Shown: piece by piece, positions 45,190 through 57,990 of the stretch
How the letters are laid out: each line of letters opens with the position of its first letter
How positions within the stretch are numbered: position 1 is the first letter of the stretch
Origin: Maylandia zebra
Lineage: Eukaryota; Chordata; Actinopteri; Cichliformes; Cichlidae
NCBI RefSeq assembly: GCF_041146795.1
Contig: NC_135167.1
Location: forward strand, 28,675,454-28,739,453
DNA: 64,000 bases
Direction of reading: 5' to 3'
Program-made: the position numbers and the translations under genes
The notes under the pieces: model-generated
What the model was told of the DNA's origin: nothing
The model's input: only the letters and a program-made list of their open reading frames with translations
Database searches by the model: none

Positions 45190-45356
45190 CATAACAGACA
45201 ATCCTCTTAACACCCATACTGCATCTCATAAAAGAGCGATAACACCAGAAAGTGTCCGTCCTTTCAAGGCACCACGTGCCCTTCCACAGCCTGCTGAAAC
45301 AGTGATGGTCCTTAAGGATGAGTCTTATGACTTATTAACCACTAAACAAAGAGAAA
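45190..45356 (+). other. Unassigned exon-like open segment
   Basis: A 167-bp segment follows an acceptor (GTGTTTCAG) and ends at a good donor (GAGAAA then GTAAGC). Only one frame is open. It contains HKRAITPESVRPFKAPR and VMVLKDESYDLLTTKQRE, a composition that looks protein-like rather than random. I do not recognise the family. The TPExxRPxxKAPR stretch faintly recalls a block in pogo-like transposases, so it may be a transposon fragment. No convincing partner exon was found up- or downstream. It could be a chance open frame. Confidence 0.25.
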
Positions 45357-46554
45357 GTAAGCAGACGAGTAGTGGGTTTTGTTTCCTGGTCTGTCTGGGC
45401 TGCGCTTATTTTTCAGGAAGTTCATTTTCTGCTTGGTTTCAGTTACATGTTGAATTATTAACGCACATGTCGCACATCTTAAAAAACATTTCCTTCCTCT
45501 GTTTCTCTGATGCTACATGTGCCGTGAGAGGTGTATATATATATATACTACACATACTGTGGACAAGCGCCAACTTGCACTGAGGCTGCCGGCTACAAGT
45601 GCTCTCATGTCAAATATAGGCTACTACAGGGGCAGAGGTCACACACAACAGTCACAACATGCTTCTTTTATCAGGTAAGGGGAGCGCAGCTGAAAGCCTA
45701 TTTAGGGGAACAATGACAGAAGAGGAAGGATATTTTGTGTCTCTGTGTGTTTGTGTGCGCGCTCGTACGTGGTGTTGGAATTTGTGTACGTGACTATGAA
45801 ACACATCACGACACCACAAATCATGTGACGTCCAAGCAAAGCAGGTATTGTTTGCAGGGCACGTTAAAAAAAATAAGAGATGGAATTTCCTCCTCAGCTA
45901 ACAGGGGTACAACTTTAAGACTTAAAAAGTTACCTTCTGCCACTTGTTGTCTCTGAATTAGTATTTTTTTAAAATGCATGTGTGTGAGCTTGAGTGTGAT
46001 ATGCTGCGACTGTAGTAGTTGGTTGTAACAGGAGAGAGATAACAGCAGCGTTTTATGGCCCCCTAAAGTAAGGTAAGGCAGACAGGTACATGCTGTAAAC
46101 AGTTCTTCCTTTGCCAGACTGCCTTTGGTTCACTGCTTCAGGGGTTTTTGATAAAGAAGCTGTTGCCTGGAAACTGGGGCACTCCTAGATTTTTTTGATA
46201 TTGTCAGTACTTAACCTCTGATATGTCTACATTTTAAACATTAACTTTGCTCTGTGTATAAAAGCCTCTAACAATGACTCTTTTGATGCTCCATTGCATA
46301 ATTATGAGTAATCTGGAGTATGTTTGTCTATTTAAAGCTAGATATTCACAAGCACACACTGTGTGTCAACATATTATAGGGTCCATTCAATAATACTTAT
46401 TTATATTCTAGTTTTTCAGTTTCATTCTGTGAAGACAATAATGGCTCCGTGTAACAACAAGGCATTCATTCAACACCACTCTGCACTGTCATGCTGGTAA
46501 AGGAAGTTTTGCTGTATAAACAATAGATTCACCGTCCACCCATCCACCTATCTG

Positions 46555-46690
46555 CTCATCCATCCAATTAAGGGTTGTGGGAGGGGGGTGTGGGGGTGGG
46601 CTGGAGCCTATCCCAGATGTCACTGTGAAAGAGGTGTGGCACAATGCGGACGGGTTTCTAGTCCATCACAGGGCTGTTCACCACAAGGAA
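46555..46690. repeat. Decayed dispersed fish repeat
   Basis: The phrases GGCTGGAGCCTATCCCAG and TTTCTAGTCCATCACAGGGC are the most conserved words of a repeat found throughout teleost genomes. The copy is partial. A fragment at about 6255-6465 probably belongs to the other end of the same family. Confidence 0.5.
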
Positions 46691-46746
46691 ACATATCCTT
46701 TCGTTGTTTTTAGAAGTGCACCACCTAGCGTTGAACAGTGAGTGTA

Positions 46747-48398
46747 CACTTACTGGCCACTTTATTAGGTACACCTTGCTACTTGTTGTGTCAAAAAGTA
46801 ATCGTCTGAAAAATTAATTTTTGAATTGCTGTGTGGGGTTTTTTAAATGTCTAATATCTTTATTTATATTGGTAAATAAATAAAGTATAATATTATACTG
46901 TAATAAACAGGATTCATGAAGAATGTATATAAAAAGAAAATTTTGCAAGTATCTTCACAACTCTGCGTTCTTGTAAATTATCAATCACTTAAGTTATCTT
47001 TATAAAACTTTTTGTTGTTATATGTGTTATATATTCTGCCCTCTTGGCCAGATCTCTCTTGAAAAAGACATTTTTTATGTCAATGAGACTTTTTACCTGG
47101 ATAAGTAAATAAAATGAAAGAGTCACTTTGTCAGAAACTGATTGCAGCTTCTACCCATGATAGGAATGTTCTTTCTGGTTCAACATGACTTAATATTATC
47201 ATGAGAGTTATGTTTAGCATATTGTTTTTTTCACAGATTTTAGGCCATTTATTCATAGTCATTTATTACAGTTTCAATTCTCAAATCCCTTTTTTGGAAC
47301 AACATCCAGGATGAACCTTCAGAGCAGCCTTAATTCTTCATGGCATAGTTTTAACAAGGTGCCCAAGTTATTCCTCAACGAGTTTGGTACATAGTAGCAT
47401 GACAGCACCACACAGTTGCTTCACACTTCCATGATAAGAACCTACCTGTTCCAACACATCTCAAAGGCACTCTATTGGCTTGAGATCTGGTGCTTGTGAA
47501 GCCATTGCTATGATCAAGAAACCAACTGGAGATGACTTGAGCATGGTGGAAGCAGCCAACAGAAGATGGGCACACTGTGGTCATAAACGGCTTGATAACA
47601 AAAAGATTGAGGTAAGCTGTGGTGCTTAAATGGTCCAAAGTGTACCAAAGAAATATCTCCCACACCACCAGTAGCCTAAACGATTAATCCAAGGCAGGAT
47701 GAATCCATTGTTATATGTAATTTATCCTAATTCTGACCCTGGCATCCAGTTGTATCAGCAGAAATCTCATCAGACCAGACATTTTTTTACGATTTTCTGT
47801 TGTCCAGTTTTGGTGAGCCTGTATGGAATTTGTATGTTATCCTCGTGCCAGCAGGTGTTCCCTGTTAACTGGTGACTCTAAAGTGGTCATGGATGTGAGA
47901 CTGATGAAGTTTTGATGAACTGTGCTGTACAAATGCATTCAAATGTAACATTTTTTACTGTGAAGCACTTTGGTGTACCCCCCTGGTCATAAACGTGCTA
48001 TATAAATAAAATTGTATTGTATTATATTGTACCTACTCTAAATGGCTAAATCTAAACTAAATCTAAAGATTGAGTTGTGAAAAAAGTCACTTTTTCATAT
48101 TTTAAATGTTATTCTTTATAAGTTAGTTACTTTCGTGTAGTATGAATGGCAACAGGTTAGATCTTAATGAATAGGAAAACTTTTTAAAAGTTTTTAAAAT
48201 ACAGTTAAAAGTCCAAAATCAATCCTCTCAGTCAAATTTTACAAAGCTGTACAGTGGGCCAATTCTTGCCCCTGGGCCTTATGTTTGACACCCACAGTCT
48301 TGACTATGGCTACATGCCCAGAGTTGCTGACATGTGATTGGCCAATTAGCTAGTATTAGCAACCAGCAGTTGAATAGATGTACTTAATGAAGTCAGTG
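46747..48398 (-). mobile_element. Tc1-like transposon (family B), nearly both ends present, with SINE-like insert
   Basis: The left end is CACTTACTGGCCACTTTATT and the right end is a decayed complement (GTACTTAATGAAGTCAGTG). Both are flanked by TA, the Tc1/mariner target. The minus strand at 47375-47668 reads as transposase: MVWEIFLWYTLDHL, then TTAYLNLFVIKPFMTTVCPS, then the catalytic region with a deletion. A SINE-like tail lies at about 47935-48030 (TGAAGCACTTTGG, then TGCTATATAAATAAA). The element is inactive. Confidence 0.75.
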
Positions 48399-48672
48399 TA
48401 CACCTAAATGAGGTCTGTATTGAGCTACAATGTTTCTAACAAAGATTTGCAACTTCTATATTCAGGCTTCTTAAATTTCCAGTTCTCTCTCTTTTTTGTA
48501 TGAGTAATATCATTCAGAATAAAATATTACAATTTCACAATTAGCAACAGAAAAGAGATAAAGAAAAGTTAACATTTGCCTCTGCTCACTGCAGTTCTAA
48601 CTATTATTATGCTGCCTTGTGAGCTCGGTTTGTCAAGAAAATCATGGCAGAAACACAAAAAAATTAAAACAT

Positions 48673-48678
48673 TTTATT
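48673..48678 (-). promoter_or_regulatory. slc30a4: slc30a4 polyadenylation signal (AATAAA on minus strand)
   Basis: TTTATT on the plus strand is AATAAA on the minus strand. It lies about 1.04 kb after the slc30a4 stop, with no recognisable transposon in between, so 48673-49716 is the likely 3' UTR. Confidence 0.55.
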
Positions 48679-49716
48679 ACAAACAAAAACAGTGATACCG
48701 TTCCTGAATTTCCTTGGTGATTAATATCAGAGACATGGAAAGGTTTACGCACAACCCCCCCACAGCCTCTTAACAAGTGAAAGAAAGAACATTTTAAAGA
48801 TCATGACTGGCAAATCGCAACCTCCTCCATCAAAACAACACAACTCTGAAATACTGGGCATACACCTGTCTGTGTTAAAATACTGTCAGTTGATGATATG
48901 GAAAAGAAAGTGGAGTATATAGGATGGATGATACCATGCTGAAGCTATCCGTTTTAGCACGTCCCCTTAGTTAAAGTCATGATTTGATTGTCAGTGGCCT
49001 TCTCATCACAATTGAGAAAATGTCAGTATCAAAAAAAGCCAATTAACTTTAAGTGATGGTAATTTTAGTAATTTAAGAATTTCTAAGGTTATTTATTCTC
49101 TTAAAGTCTGCCTTTTTACAGACATCAGCTAAATAACATGAAAGCTCCAAAGCACATAATGAGCTATACTGTCTCCTGAAGGGATGCAGTGGTGCAGGTT
49201 TTGCTCACTTATTCCACTTGTAAAGAGTACAGTGCCTCACTCTGACCAAATATCTTGTTAGACATGAGGTATGTCAGCTGACATGCTTTGTACGGTAATA
49301 AAAATCATAATGTGCAGTTCTAACAAACGGTAAGATTTACATCTTATAACAAAGCATCAGTGGTGACAAATCAATCTATAAAACAAAAAATAAAAAGGTT
49401 ACATGGTTTAGAAGAGGCCTTGATGGTGAATTAAGGGCAAGTTTTTGTCATTTGACTCAGGTAAAACATTCAACTCCCACTTCAAAAGCTTTGCAAGCGT
49501 GAAGACGTGAGGCCCCCAGAGGCTGTAGATCTCTCTTAATTAGATCTGTTGTTATTCCTCTGCCTGTCCTTTGGCACCCCTCTTTTTCCAGTTACATCAG
49601 TGTGCTGTGGATCCTGCTGTGGCATTGAGCTGCAGCAGCGCTGTTACATTCAGGGCTCTCTATATATTGCGTTCTCTGCCATCCGTCACTGTGTGATGAA
49701 CTGCTGACCTCCCTCT

Positions 49717-52700
49717 TTAGGCGCTAGCCTCCTGGCAGTTTGTGCAACTGCGTGCCACCCTCTGCCTGTGTGTCTGGATCTGCACTGTGCACCTGGTGAG
49801 GCCGTAGGTGTGAAGCAGCATGTGACGCGCCTTTGCCTGGACCTCCTCCCAGTTGTTAGCACTGGAGGGCGCTGTGCACACAAAGAGACCTTTAAATATA
49901 TTATATATATATATATACACACACATATACAAACAACAACAACAACAACAACTTGCAACTAACAAACAAACAGCTTATGATAATTAGGGCTGGTGACGCC
50001 AACAGACTGGCTCTGTGATTGGCTGCACACTGGACACCGTTTAAACTTTGGTGGAGAAATTATGCATCACGGATAATCCTGTCCACCGTCTGTACCACTT
50101 ACTGGACAGGAGGCGTTTTCTCCTCTCAGATTCATTCAGCTGTGCTGCCGTGAGGACAGATGCAGGAAATCTCGCAGTAAGTCTAGACATTGCAACACAT
50201 CTGTCTGAGCAGTATACCAACATGACCAGGCTTTTGATCGACAAACTTAAAAACCTCAGTCAGAGGTGAGGGGTGTGACAACAGCAGTTAGCAGCTTTCT
50301 TTGTTACTCCAGGCTTTCTGCTTCTGGCTCTGGGCATGCTTACGTCACATTAAATTCATCTGATCACAAACACATGCAGAAGAATAAATGTAATAGTATA
50401 TTTACACTAATGTGTTCTTTTTAACCTGCATGCACTTAAACATTAATGGTTACTCGGCGCATTCAGCTCTGACACTATCCCATAGCCTAATAAAGAAGAG
50501 AACTCGATTTGTTGTGTCACCATATCAAAGTGAAATTAATTTTTGATGATGAATAACCTAAAACTGTAACAGATCAGTTTTCTAATGTGTGCTGCAGTAG
50601 CTGCAATTCCAACAGCAGAGGGAAAAAAATAAAAGAGCCATCATCGAAGTTAATGTAAATTAAAGTGACAATGTGATGCTCTGTTTGTGTTGCCACAGCT
50701 GGGTCACATTTTGGCTGTGTTGACCTCTACAAGATGCATCTATATGTATTCCTGCAGCAGAGAATCCATTCTGAAGAGGATACCGTGAATAAAAGAATCA
50801 GTGAAAATGTGGCACTTCCAGTTTCAGTTTACTTCCAGGTGATTTTAACCTGAAACTCTGAACACAATCTGCTCCTGACCATGTTATGTGCTATGGTAAT
50901 TTAATTCAGTTTAATTCAGAACCTACAACAATACAGAGAAATCCCCCAAAATCAAACAACTCCCTATGAGCAACCACTTAAAGAAAGTGGGGAGGAAAAA
51001 CTCCCTTTTAACAGGAAGAAACCTCTAACAGAACCAGGCTCAGGGAGGGGCAGCCATCTAGGAAGTGTTAGCCGACACACTGTGGAGGAGAGTGAGAGGT
51101 TAATAATAATGAATGAATGCGGAGTGGTGTATAAACACACAGAGTGAAAAGAGGTGAGTGAAGAAGAAATACCCAGAAGCCTACAGCTATTGAAGCACCG
51201 TGACTCTTAACACTTTATTAGTTAATGGAGGGTTCATGGTCACCTGATCCAGCCCCAACTATGAACTTTATATTAAATTAAAAAAAGAAAAGAAAAAAGG
51301 AAAGAAAGAAAGAAAAGAAAGTTTCAAGCCTAGTCTTAAAAGTAGAGAGGGTGTCTGTCTTTCGAATCTGACCTAGTCAAGTAAAAAGATTTCCAACCTG
51401 CACCGTTACAACACTACAACACATAACACACACAGACACTAAACTGCTTTACTGCACTGAACTGTATTCTGTTTTTACTTTGTTAAATCGGACAATTTTA
51501 CACATTGTATTCTATTGAAGTGAAGTGGAACTCTATTGTAATGCTTTACATATTTGCATAAGAAGCCAAAGACCCCAGGAGGGGACACGAATCCCTCTGG
51601 GGTTGTGTCAGGATGGTGTAAAACCTCTGCCAAATCAAACATGCAGAGCTACCCACTATTGTGACCCTTTCCTAAAGGTCAAATGGAGCAGATGAAAGTC
51701 GCTCTTTATACTATTGTACTGAGTTGCATAACCATTAAAGATAGTTGTTGTATGTTTGTTATAATTACATTTTTGGCTGCTTTAACACAGGCATGTCCAA
51801 GCTTCGGAATACATAAAGTTTATATTATCTTAAGGTAGACAGGGCCATTGTGAGTTTGGCATTCTGGTCATTGCTAAAGAAATCAAGAAATCATATTTTT
51901 ATCATATTTAATTTTAGGCTGATATCTGCAACTATTGTTGAACTGACTTTTCTGTAGGCAGTGAAAATTCACGCTCCAACTCCAACAATGACTGAACAGC
52001 TCCCTCTTGTGTACAATCTACAGCTTAGCGCATGAGTGGACTGTTCTGTGTGCCACATTTCAATACAGTTAAGTGGGTCAGAGTTAAACAGTGAAAGCCA
52101 GTTTTATACACTACTTTGTTGCATTGGCTTTATAAACACTTATTTCTAATTTTAAAGCAAAAGCTTGAATTAAGAAAAGTCTATAGTTGTCTAACAATGA
52201 TAAATAAATAAATGAAGAACTGGCACTTTACTTTTAAAATGGTGGAAAAAACATTTGTGTGGCCCAAACTTTTCAAACATACTCTAGCACGCTACATTTC
52301 GCAGCAACCAGTATGAGCACTTTTCCTGCAAATCTTCCCTGCTGTCAAGTCCGATGGGGCCAGAATTATGAAAACAAACAAGTCTGAAAACAAAGAAATT
52401 CCAGAGAAGGCTGTGATACAGATGGACAAAGACTCTACACAGACCCTTCGCTTCTGACATTTAAAGCACAGACAAATCAGTACAGGAAATGGCACAAATA
52501 AGAGAAGCTTGCTAAACCACAGCCCAGATGTGCTTCCTCAGCAGAAAGTTCATGACGTCACTAACTCTATCTTGCACAAAAGAAGTCACTGCCAACAGAT
52601 TTTTAAAATATATTTAAACTAGACTTAAAGGAATTCTTAATGTAAATTTTACTTTTTTGGTCAATTCTGACTACATGGTTATCATTGTATAAGCTCACTG

Positions 52701-55700
52701 AATAATTCTTGTTATTGATAATTGTTCTGCTCGTCCTGATGGAAAAATTTAATCCAATTTGGTACTGGCAAAGTATACCTAATGAAGTGGCCAGTGAGTG
52801 TATTACATCCATTGTAAAGTACACGACTAAAGAAAAAGTGTTCATCATCTGTGTGCAAACAATGACAACTGTTTTTTGTGTGAAAAGAAGTTCTGTTTTT
52901 CAGTGTTTCAGTAGTTTCTAGGTAACATTCAAGAAGATGTTTCGTCAATCCCAAATTGAACAGGGTTTTTCCTGCATACAGAAATCCCCCCAAAAGCTTT
53001 AGCCAGATGAAAAATCACCTGCTCTGCACTGTCGTGAAATTGTGGTTTTTATTTTCAATCACATTACACATTTCTTATTGCAGCTACTCACTCAGCTGGA
53101 GATGCACCAGTGCTGCAGTCTTGTCTGCCGTCAGCGCCCAGACGTTCAGCTCATCGACTGATTGGACATCCTCCAGCTTAAGGAGGTCCTCTCTGATTCG
53201 CTGAGTGTCCAGGTGCCTGGGAACACCTGACACAGCAAGAGAAAACGTCAGCAAACAAATTAGTGTGCCCATCCCGCTCTATACTGTTTAAAGTAAACAG
53301 AATGCCCTGATGGGATTCTGCAACAGGAGATGGGACTTACCCTCCAAAACGATGACTCCTGTGTCTCGTAAGATGCGTAATGTGGTAAAAAGAACCAGAA
53401 TGGAGAAGATGTACGTGCAGATGGGGTCTGCCAACTTTAACTCTGGCTGTGAAATCACAAAGCTACATCAAACCTCCTGAATCTTCTCAATTAATCTTCT
53501 TTTTATATTTTATTAAATACAATTTATCATACATCAGACCTACACTGTTGTAAAGCTCCATAACTACTACTTCCAAAAGGCAAAATTCCCATGTTTAGCA
53601 ACTTCAGTGACATTTCCATTTTAGTTAGTTTAATTGGTTCTAAATGCAGGTTTGATAAGGACAAAGGGACATCAACACTTCTTTTTAACTTGTCACTGAG
53701 GAAGATAATAAAACAAAACTTTTTCACTTTATGCTGTGGAATAACATTCAAGATCATTTTCAATCAGTTAAGTGTGTCTCAAATGAAATTTATGCAAAGC
53801 AAATACACCTGCAGTATTAAAAATAAATATAAGCTGTTAAAAAAAAAAAAAAAGCAAACAAACACATACCTTGAACCGGACAATGTAAGCAGCTATGAGC
53901 ACTCCGACACTCTGGAGGAGATCTCCCAAAGCATGGATGAATGCAGCTCTTACGGCGAGGCTGCCATGTGGCCTCTGCTGCTGAGCCGACTGTGAACTTG
54001 AAGCACCAGCAGGGGCGGGAGACTGACCGTGGCTGTGGCCGTGGCCGTGGCTATGTGAGTGCAGGTGACCATCTTGGTTTAACAAGAAGCCCATTCTATC
54101 ATAGCCAGGGCAGCAAACAAGAAGTAATTGAGTCATTTTGTATATTTTTTTCCCTGCTACCACCAGGGGTTTAAAGACTTGCAGTCACAAGCTGTGGTTA
54201 AACATTACACACTGAAGATGTGTGTAATATTACTTACATAATGTTAACAGCCACCCCCACAGCTGCAGTGATGAGCATGACATCGCCGTCTATGCTGAAG
54301 TCCTGTTTTATTGTCCTCTGAACTGCCTCATAGAGCAGTATGCCAGTCAGTATATAGATGAGCAGCACACTGAGGACTGCTGCTACCACCTCTAGAAAGG
54401 AAGAAACAACCAGTTTATCTTTATCTACCAGTCTAGGAAATTAAGGGTTTTTTTTTTTTTAGACCATCCAATCTAATCTCGCATTTCTATTCAATGTTAC
54501 TAAGTATTATCAGGCAACTTAGAATAAGACACTATCATGATATAACGCTTCTATGACACTACCCCCCAAAAAGCAGAAATGATCTTATTCTTACTCAGTT
54601 ACTATAACTCAGTTCATTCGCTCTGCCCACTGTGGACCATTTTCTTCCTGTCAGGTTCAATTTTTACTGAAAGTTAAACAGAGTTTACTGCACCTTCACC
54701 CCCTGATCTAACATTTGTTTTCCAAGTTATATGCTGTTCCTGATCAAATATAATTTCTATTTATGGCTCAAACACAAGTCTAGTGTGAACCTTAATTTTA
54801 ATTTAAGTGGACACCACCATGTGGGGTTTTCCCGGCTCAGAGAGACTTTTTCTTCTATGTAGGAAAAACCCTTCTATTTGTCTACTGACAAATTGTTCCT
54901 CCCCAATACCCTGTGTTAGTTTTTTCCCTGTTTTAGTTTATTTCTAGTCCACCTTAAGCTCATGTTTTGCTTTGTATTATTTCACCATGTCTTATCTGAG
55001 CCAATGAGTATGCTGTTTAAGAAGACATAAATCTTGGGAGAATGAAGAAATTTGTAGTGTTAAAAATCTGCTCTGTCATATTTATAAGTGTTGAACTGAT
55101 AAAATGTAGCAGACCAAAGCAATCACGTGTCAAAGAGGTGCGTATTAATTAATTAATGTATTAAAGAAAGCAAAAAGAAAAAAACAAAAGAAAAAACAGA
55201 ACTATCCTGGTTTACATTACATTTAAATACAAAAAGAAAGAAAACTGTAAGTCAGGTTCCCTGCTGGGTCTTTTATTATCCCAGAGATTCCTCAGAGATG
55301 TCTTCCAATAACCACAGATTTCCACATTTCACAAATGGAACCAGCTAGGATGAACTTTTGGCGTTTCTGACTTTTGGTCAAACAAAACAGCGCAAATTGA
55401 ATGTGTTAACTAGGCCTTTCCTAGTAAACTAAACAAACTCTAAGATAAACTGATAATAAAAATTATGACGGACTGCAACTTTACAACACTTCTGCTGGAA
55501 TAATATTAGCTGAAGTCACAAAGCATTAGCTGAATGTAAACTAAAACACTCTAATATCAAACTATTTTCAGACACATTCCCTCCCATAGCTGATATTCTA
55601 CTTCAAAGGTCTAACACAGTTTCAGCTAGAGAAGAAGAAAAGGGCAGTCAACACAAACAAATAATCTAGGATTCGGGGGCCTTTAGATCCAAACAGAGTG

Positions 55701-57427
55701 ACCACACTAACTGCTGTATAAGGACTCCAAAACTTAGAAAACAATGCGTCCTGTAGTTCAAGTAGTTGCCATCTACATGAATGATTGCACTTCAACAAGA
55801 GTTTTGTAATAAATCCAGAGACACATGAAGACATTTATATATTTACTTTAACTCTACCGCCATAAAATAGAAACAGTGGTTTATAACCAAAGGATAAACA
55901 TTCATAGCAGATAACATTCATAGAGTCAACATGACATTTATCAGTTTCTGGCAGAACTTTTACAATTATGCATCTCTAATGCTGTAAGGCAGAGATGTCA
56001 AACTGATTTTACACCATGGGGCACATACTGCCCAAGTTTATCTTAAGTGGGCCGGACCAGTTAAAGTCCCCTTTCCATCAGTGTAAAGAAGTTTAACTAC
56101 ACATCTAATCCCTGAGATATCTTAATAAAAGAAATAAAAGGTGCAATTTCTCAGCACGTCTCTTTGGGTTTAAACTGTAAGAAATAAACCTTTAAAACAG
56201 AAAAAGTTCTGGGAGTTAGTCGGCCAGGCAGACCTGGAATTATAACAAAAATGAGAACATACCTAGACGATGGAGTCCAAAAGTGAATCTCTTGGTTGGT
56301 GGTTTAGTCGTAAGAAAGAGGGCCAGCATAGAAAACAGAATACCCACAACATCGGCTAAGATGTGCAACGCATCGGTCATGATGGCTAAACTGTTGGACA
56401 CATAACCACCTGAAAGCAAAACATAATAATAATCACAAAATATATTCAAACAACTTGTGTGTAACTAATACACTATTAAAAAGTACTGTTTTACTAGAGA
56501 CAACTGAGACATAAAGAAGACGAGCAGTCCAGTTCATGTGGGTTCAAAACAAGAACGGCAGATAAAACCTTGATTAAACATGACTTGTAGTTTGTGTTTT
56601 TCTACCATCTTTTTTTCTTTCTGGAATAATCATTTTTAACCGGGGCTAAGTAAACTCACTAATCTATGAGATGGCTGGCGTCAAGAAATAAACAGGAGAG
56701 GTTTTAACCCATGCCTGAAATTAATGTTTGACGTGTATAATCAGTCATAGGATCTGCAGGCTGCCTGCAATCCTGACATGCAGCTTACGCAGAACACCAA
56801 TGAAGAAAATGCTGCCACTTTCTGACTCTCAAACTTTGAGACATGTGAATGAAATCTACTGGCTCACACTTACCTAATCTTCATGCTTTATGGTGTTTTT
56901 GTTTTAAGAAAGCTGGCCTTACATGGAAGCCTTTTATTGCTACTGACATCTCATTCGCCTCTTATCATTCATAGATCTGTTATTAAGTTTCCTCTTGTGA
57001 GCAACCACACAGCGACAAAGGTCCATCTCTTACCTATAATTTCACCCGTCATAAAGAGCAAATACAGCAAAGCTGCAATGCCAAGCCTCTTCATCACCCT
57101 CCTGTGTTTGATGGCCTCCCGCTTTCTAGTGCAGCTGTCACAAGGATCCATGTTTAGCCCCGGGCTGCCCAGGCTGGAAGACGAGTCCAGCAGGGAGTCA
57201 TCATCATCTGCCACCAGCGTGTTCACGGCCACACCGTTGGACGAAGCTCCGGCGGAATAGTCCGACATCTCTCCAGACACCACGACCTTCAGCTTGTTGA
57301 ATCTGGGCGCCTCATCGTCCGCCAGCTCGTCCGAAAAATCGAAAGGTGCCGTGTCGCTCAGGTCCCAGTCGCTTCGCTCCCTCCTGAAGGCGGACCGCAC
57401 CTTGCCGAACAGGCTCCCACCTGACAT
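49717..57427 (-). CDS. slc30a4: Zinc transporter 4 (ZnT4), 7 coding exons
   Basis: ZnT4 is a cation-diffusion-facilitator that moves zinc from cytosol into endosomes, lysosomes and secretory vesicles. Coding exons in transcript order are 57427-57034, 56409-56263, 54391-54238, 54095-53870, 53446-53341, 53226-53092 and 49871-49717, giving 438 residues (human 429). The cytosolic N-tail is acidic and serine-rich. The first membrane helix starts near residue 116. Zinc-site HxxxD motifs are at H147/D151 (DALHILAD) and H286/D290 (HALGD). A histidine-rich loop ([13 protein letters not shown], 242-254) lies between helices 4 and 5. The C-terminal domain ends with [17 protein letters not shown] and TNCQEASA, like human. 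The last exon is separated by a 3.2 kb intron. A noncoding exon upstream ends at a GTAAGT donor (57871), and the coding exon begins at an acceptor at 57543. Confidence 0.96.
50020..50280 (+). mobile_element. LINE reverse-transcriptase C-terminal fragment
   Basis: The segment reads [11 protein letters not shown], then, after a one-base frameshift, [14 protein letters not shown]. This is the C-terminal signature of a teleost non-LTR retrotransposon ORF2. The open frame at 50048-50269 looks coding only because of this origin; it lacks an ATG at its start and an acceptor. Confidence 0.6.
50920..51370. repeat. Dispersed teleost repeat
   Basis: The phrases CTCAGGGAGGGGCAGCCATC, GAAACCTCTAACAGAACCAG and CTTAAAAGTAGAGAGGGTGT belong to a dispersed repeat that is very common in percomorph genomes. 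An A/G-rich tract interrupts it at about 51278-51320. I do not assign a superfamily. Confidence 0.55.
52773..52800. mobile_element. Solo terminal repeat of the family B Tc1-like element
   Basis: The sequence TACCTAATGAAGTGGCCAGT, then GAGTG and TA, is the outward right end of the family seen at 46747 and 62719. No transposase or second end lies nearby. It is probably what remains after an internal deletion. Confidence 0.6.
55988..56160. mobile_element. hAT-type element end fragment
   Basis: AGATGTCAAACTGATTTTAC, followed by GGGGCACATACTGCCC and AAGTGGGCCGGACCAG, matches one end of a frequent nonautonomous hAT element. It lies in slc30a4 intron 2. The second end was not seen. Confidence 0.5.
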
Positions 57428-57871
57428 CTTTGATACCGATAAGGGTGAGCTCTGTCTGTAGGCTGCTGTTCTCTGGGGTAATCATTCACGCTTTTCTAGC
57501 GGGTGCTCGACGGTGGGATTGTACGTCTACTCCATCTCAGCAACTGCAGGACAAAAAAAAAGTGATATCAAAAACACACAGAAAGCATCCCTTCACGTTC
57601 GCACAGCTCACCGATTTCTACAGCGGGGTCTCAAAGAGCCATTTACACGACTGACAAAACGCTGAACTTACGTTTCAAATATAAGACCTCAAGTCGCTCA
57701 CTTTTCCACGTGAGCCGATGAACTTTGAGTTCAACAGTCCCCCTAAAAACAGTATTGGCTAAACAGTAGCAAGCTAGCTAGTAAACGTTAGCTACCCTGT
57801 GGTGTTGGCTTGTGACTCTCACACAGTCACCAAAGCGCGGAAGACTGTGAGGAAACATGAGCGGGACTTAC

Positions 57872-57990
57872 CACTAACTGTTCCCTCAGACTGTTCAAAC
57901 GTATTTCGTTCCCACGTTAAAAACGGTCATGTCAAATGTGGTTGAACCGTCAGAGTCGAGGAAAAGAACTACCTCTGTACTGCTGTTGAC
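57872..57990 (-). other. slc30a4: slc30a4 noncoding first exon (predicted)
   Basis: On the minus strand a strong donor (GTAAGT) begins at 57871. It pairs with an excellent acceptor (poly-T then GTCCTGCAG) ending at 57544, just upstream of the coding exon. The 5' edge of the exon is an estimate. Confidence 0.55.

Larger units (their letters stand above)
42978..48660. other. Gene-poor gap between nmes1 and slc30a4
   Basis: No complete gene was recognised in this 5.7 kb. It holds a long (TA)n tract, an unassigned exon-like segment at 45190-45356, a decayed repeat at 46555-46690 and a Tc1-like element at 46747-48398. The remainder is AT-rich with no motif I can name. Confidence 0.5.
49872..53091. 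other. slc30a4: slc30a4 intron 6, repeat-rich
   Basis: This intron carries a LINE fragment (about 50020-50280), a common fish repeat (about 50920-51370), and a solo Tc1-like end (52773-52800). The exons on either side join in frame through a codon A|CG, so no coding exon is missing. The rest is AT-rich DNA with nothing I can name. Confidence 0.6.

Noticed and set aside
45531-45956. Open frames after the exon-like segment as its continuation
   Set aside because: They are low-complexity (TA-rich and GT-rich) and no acceptor/donor pair gave a convincing continuation.
50048-50269. Open frame that could be a new exon ([11 protein letters not shown]...)
   Set aside because: It begins without ATG or acceptor, and a frameshifted reading gives the LINE reverse-transcriptase C-terminal signature.
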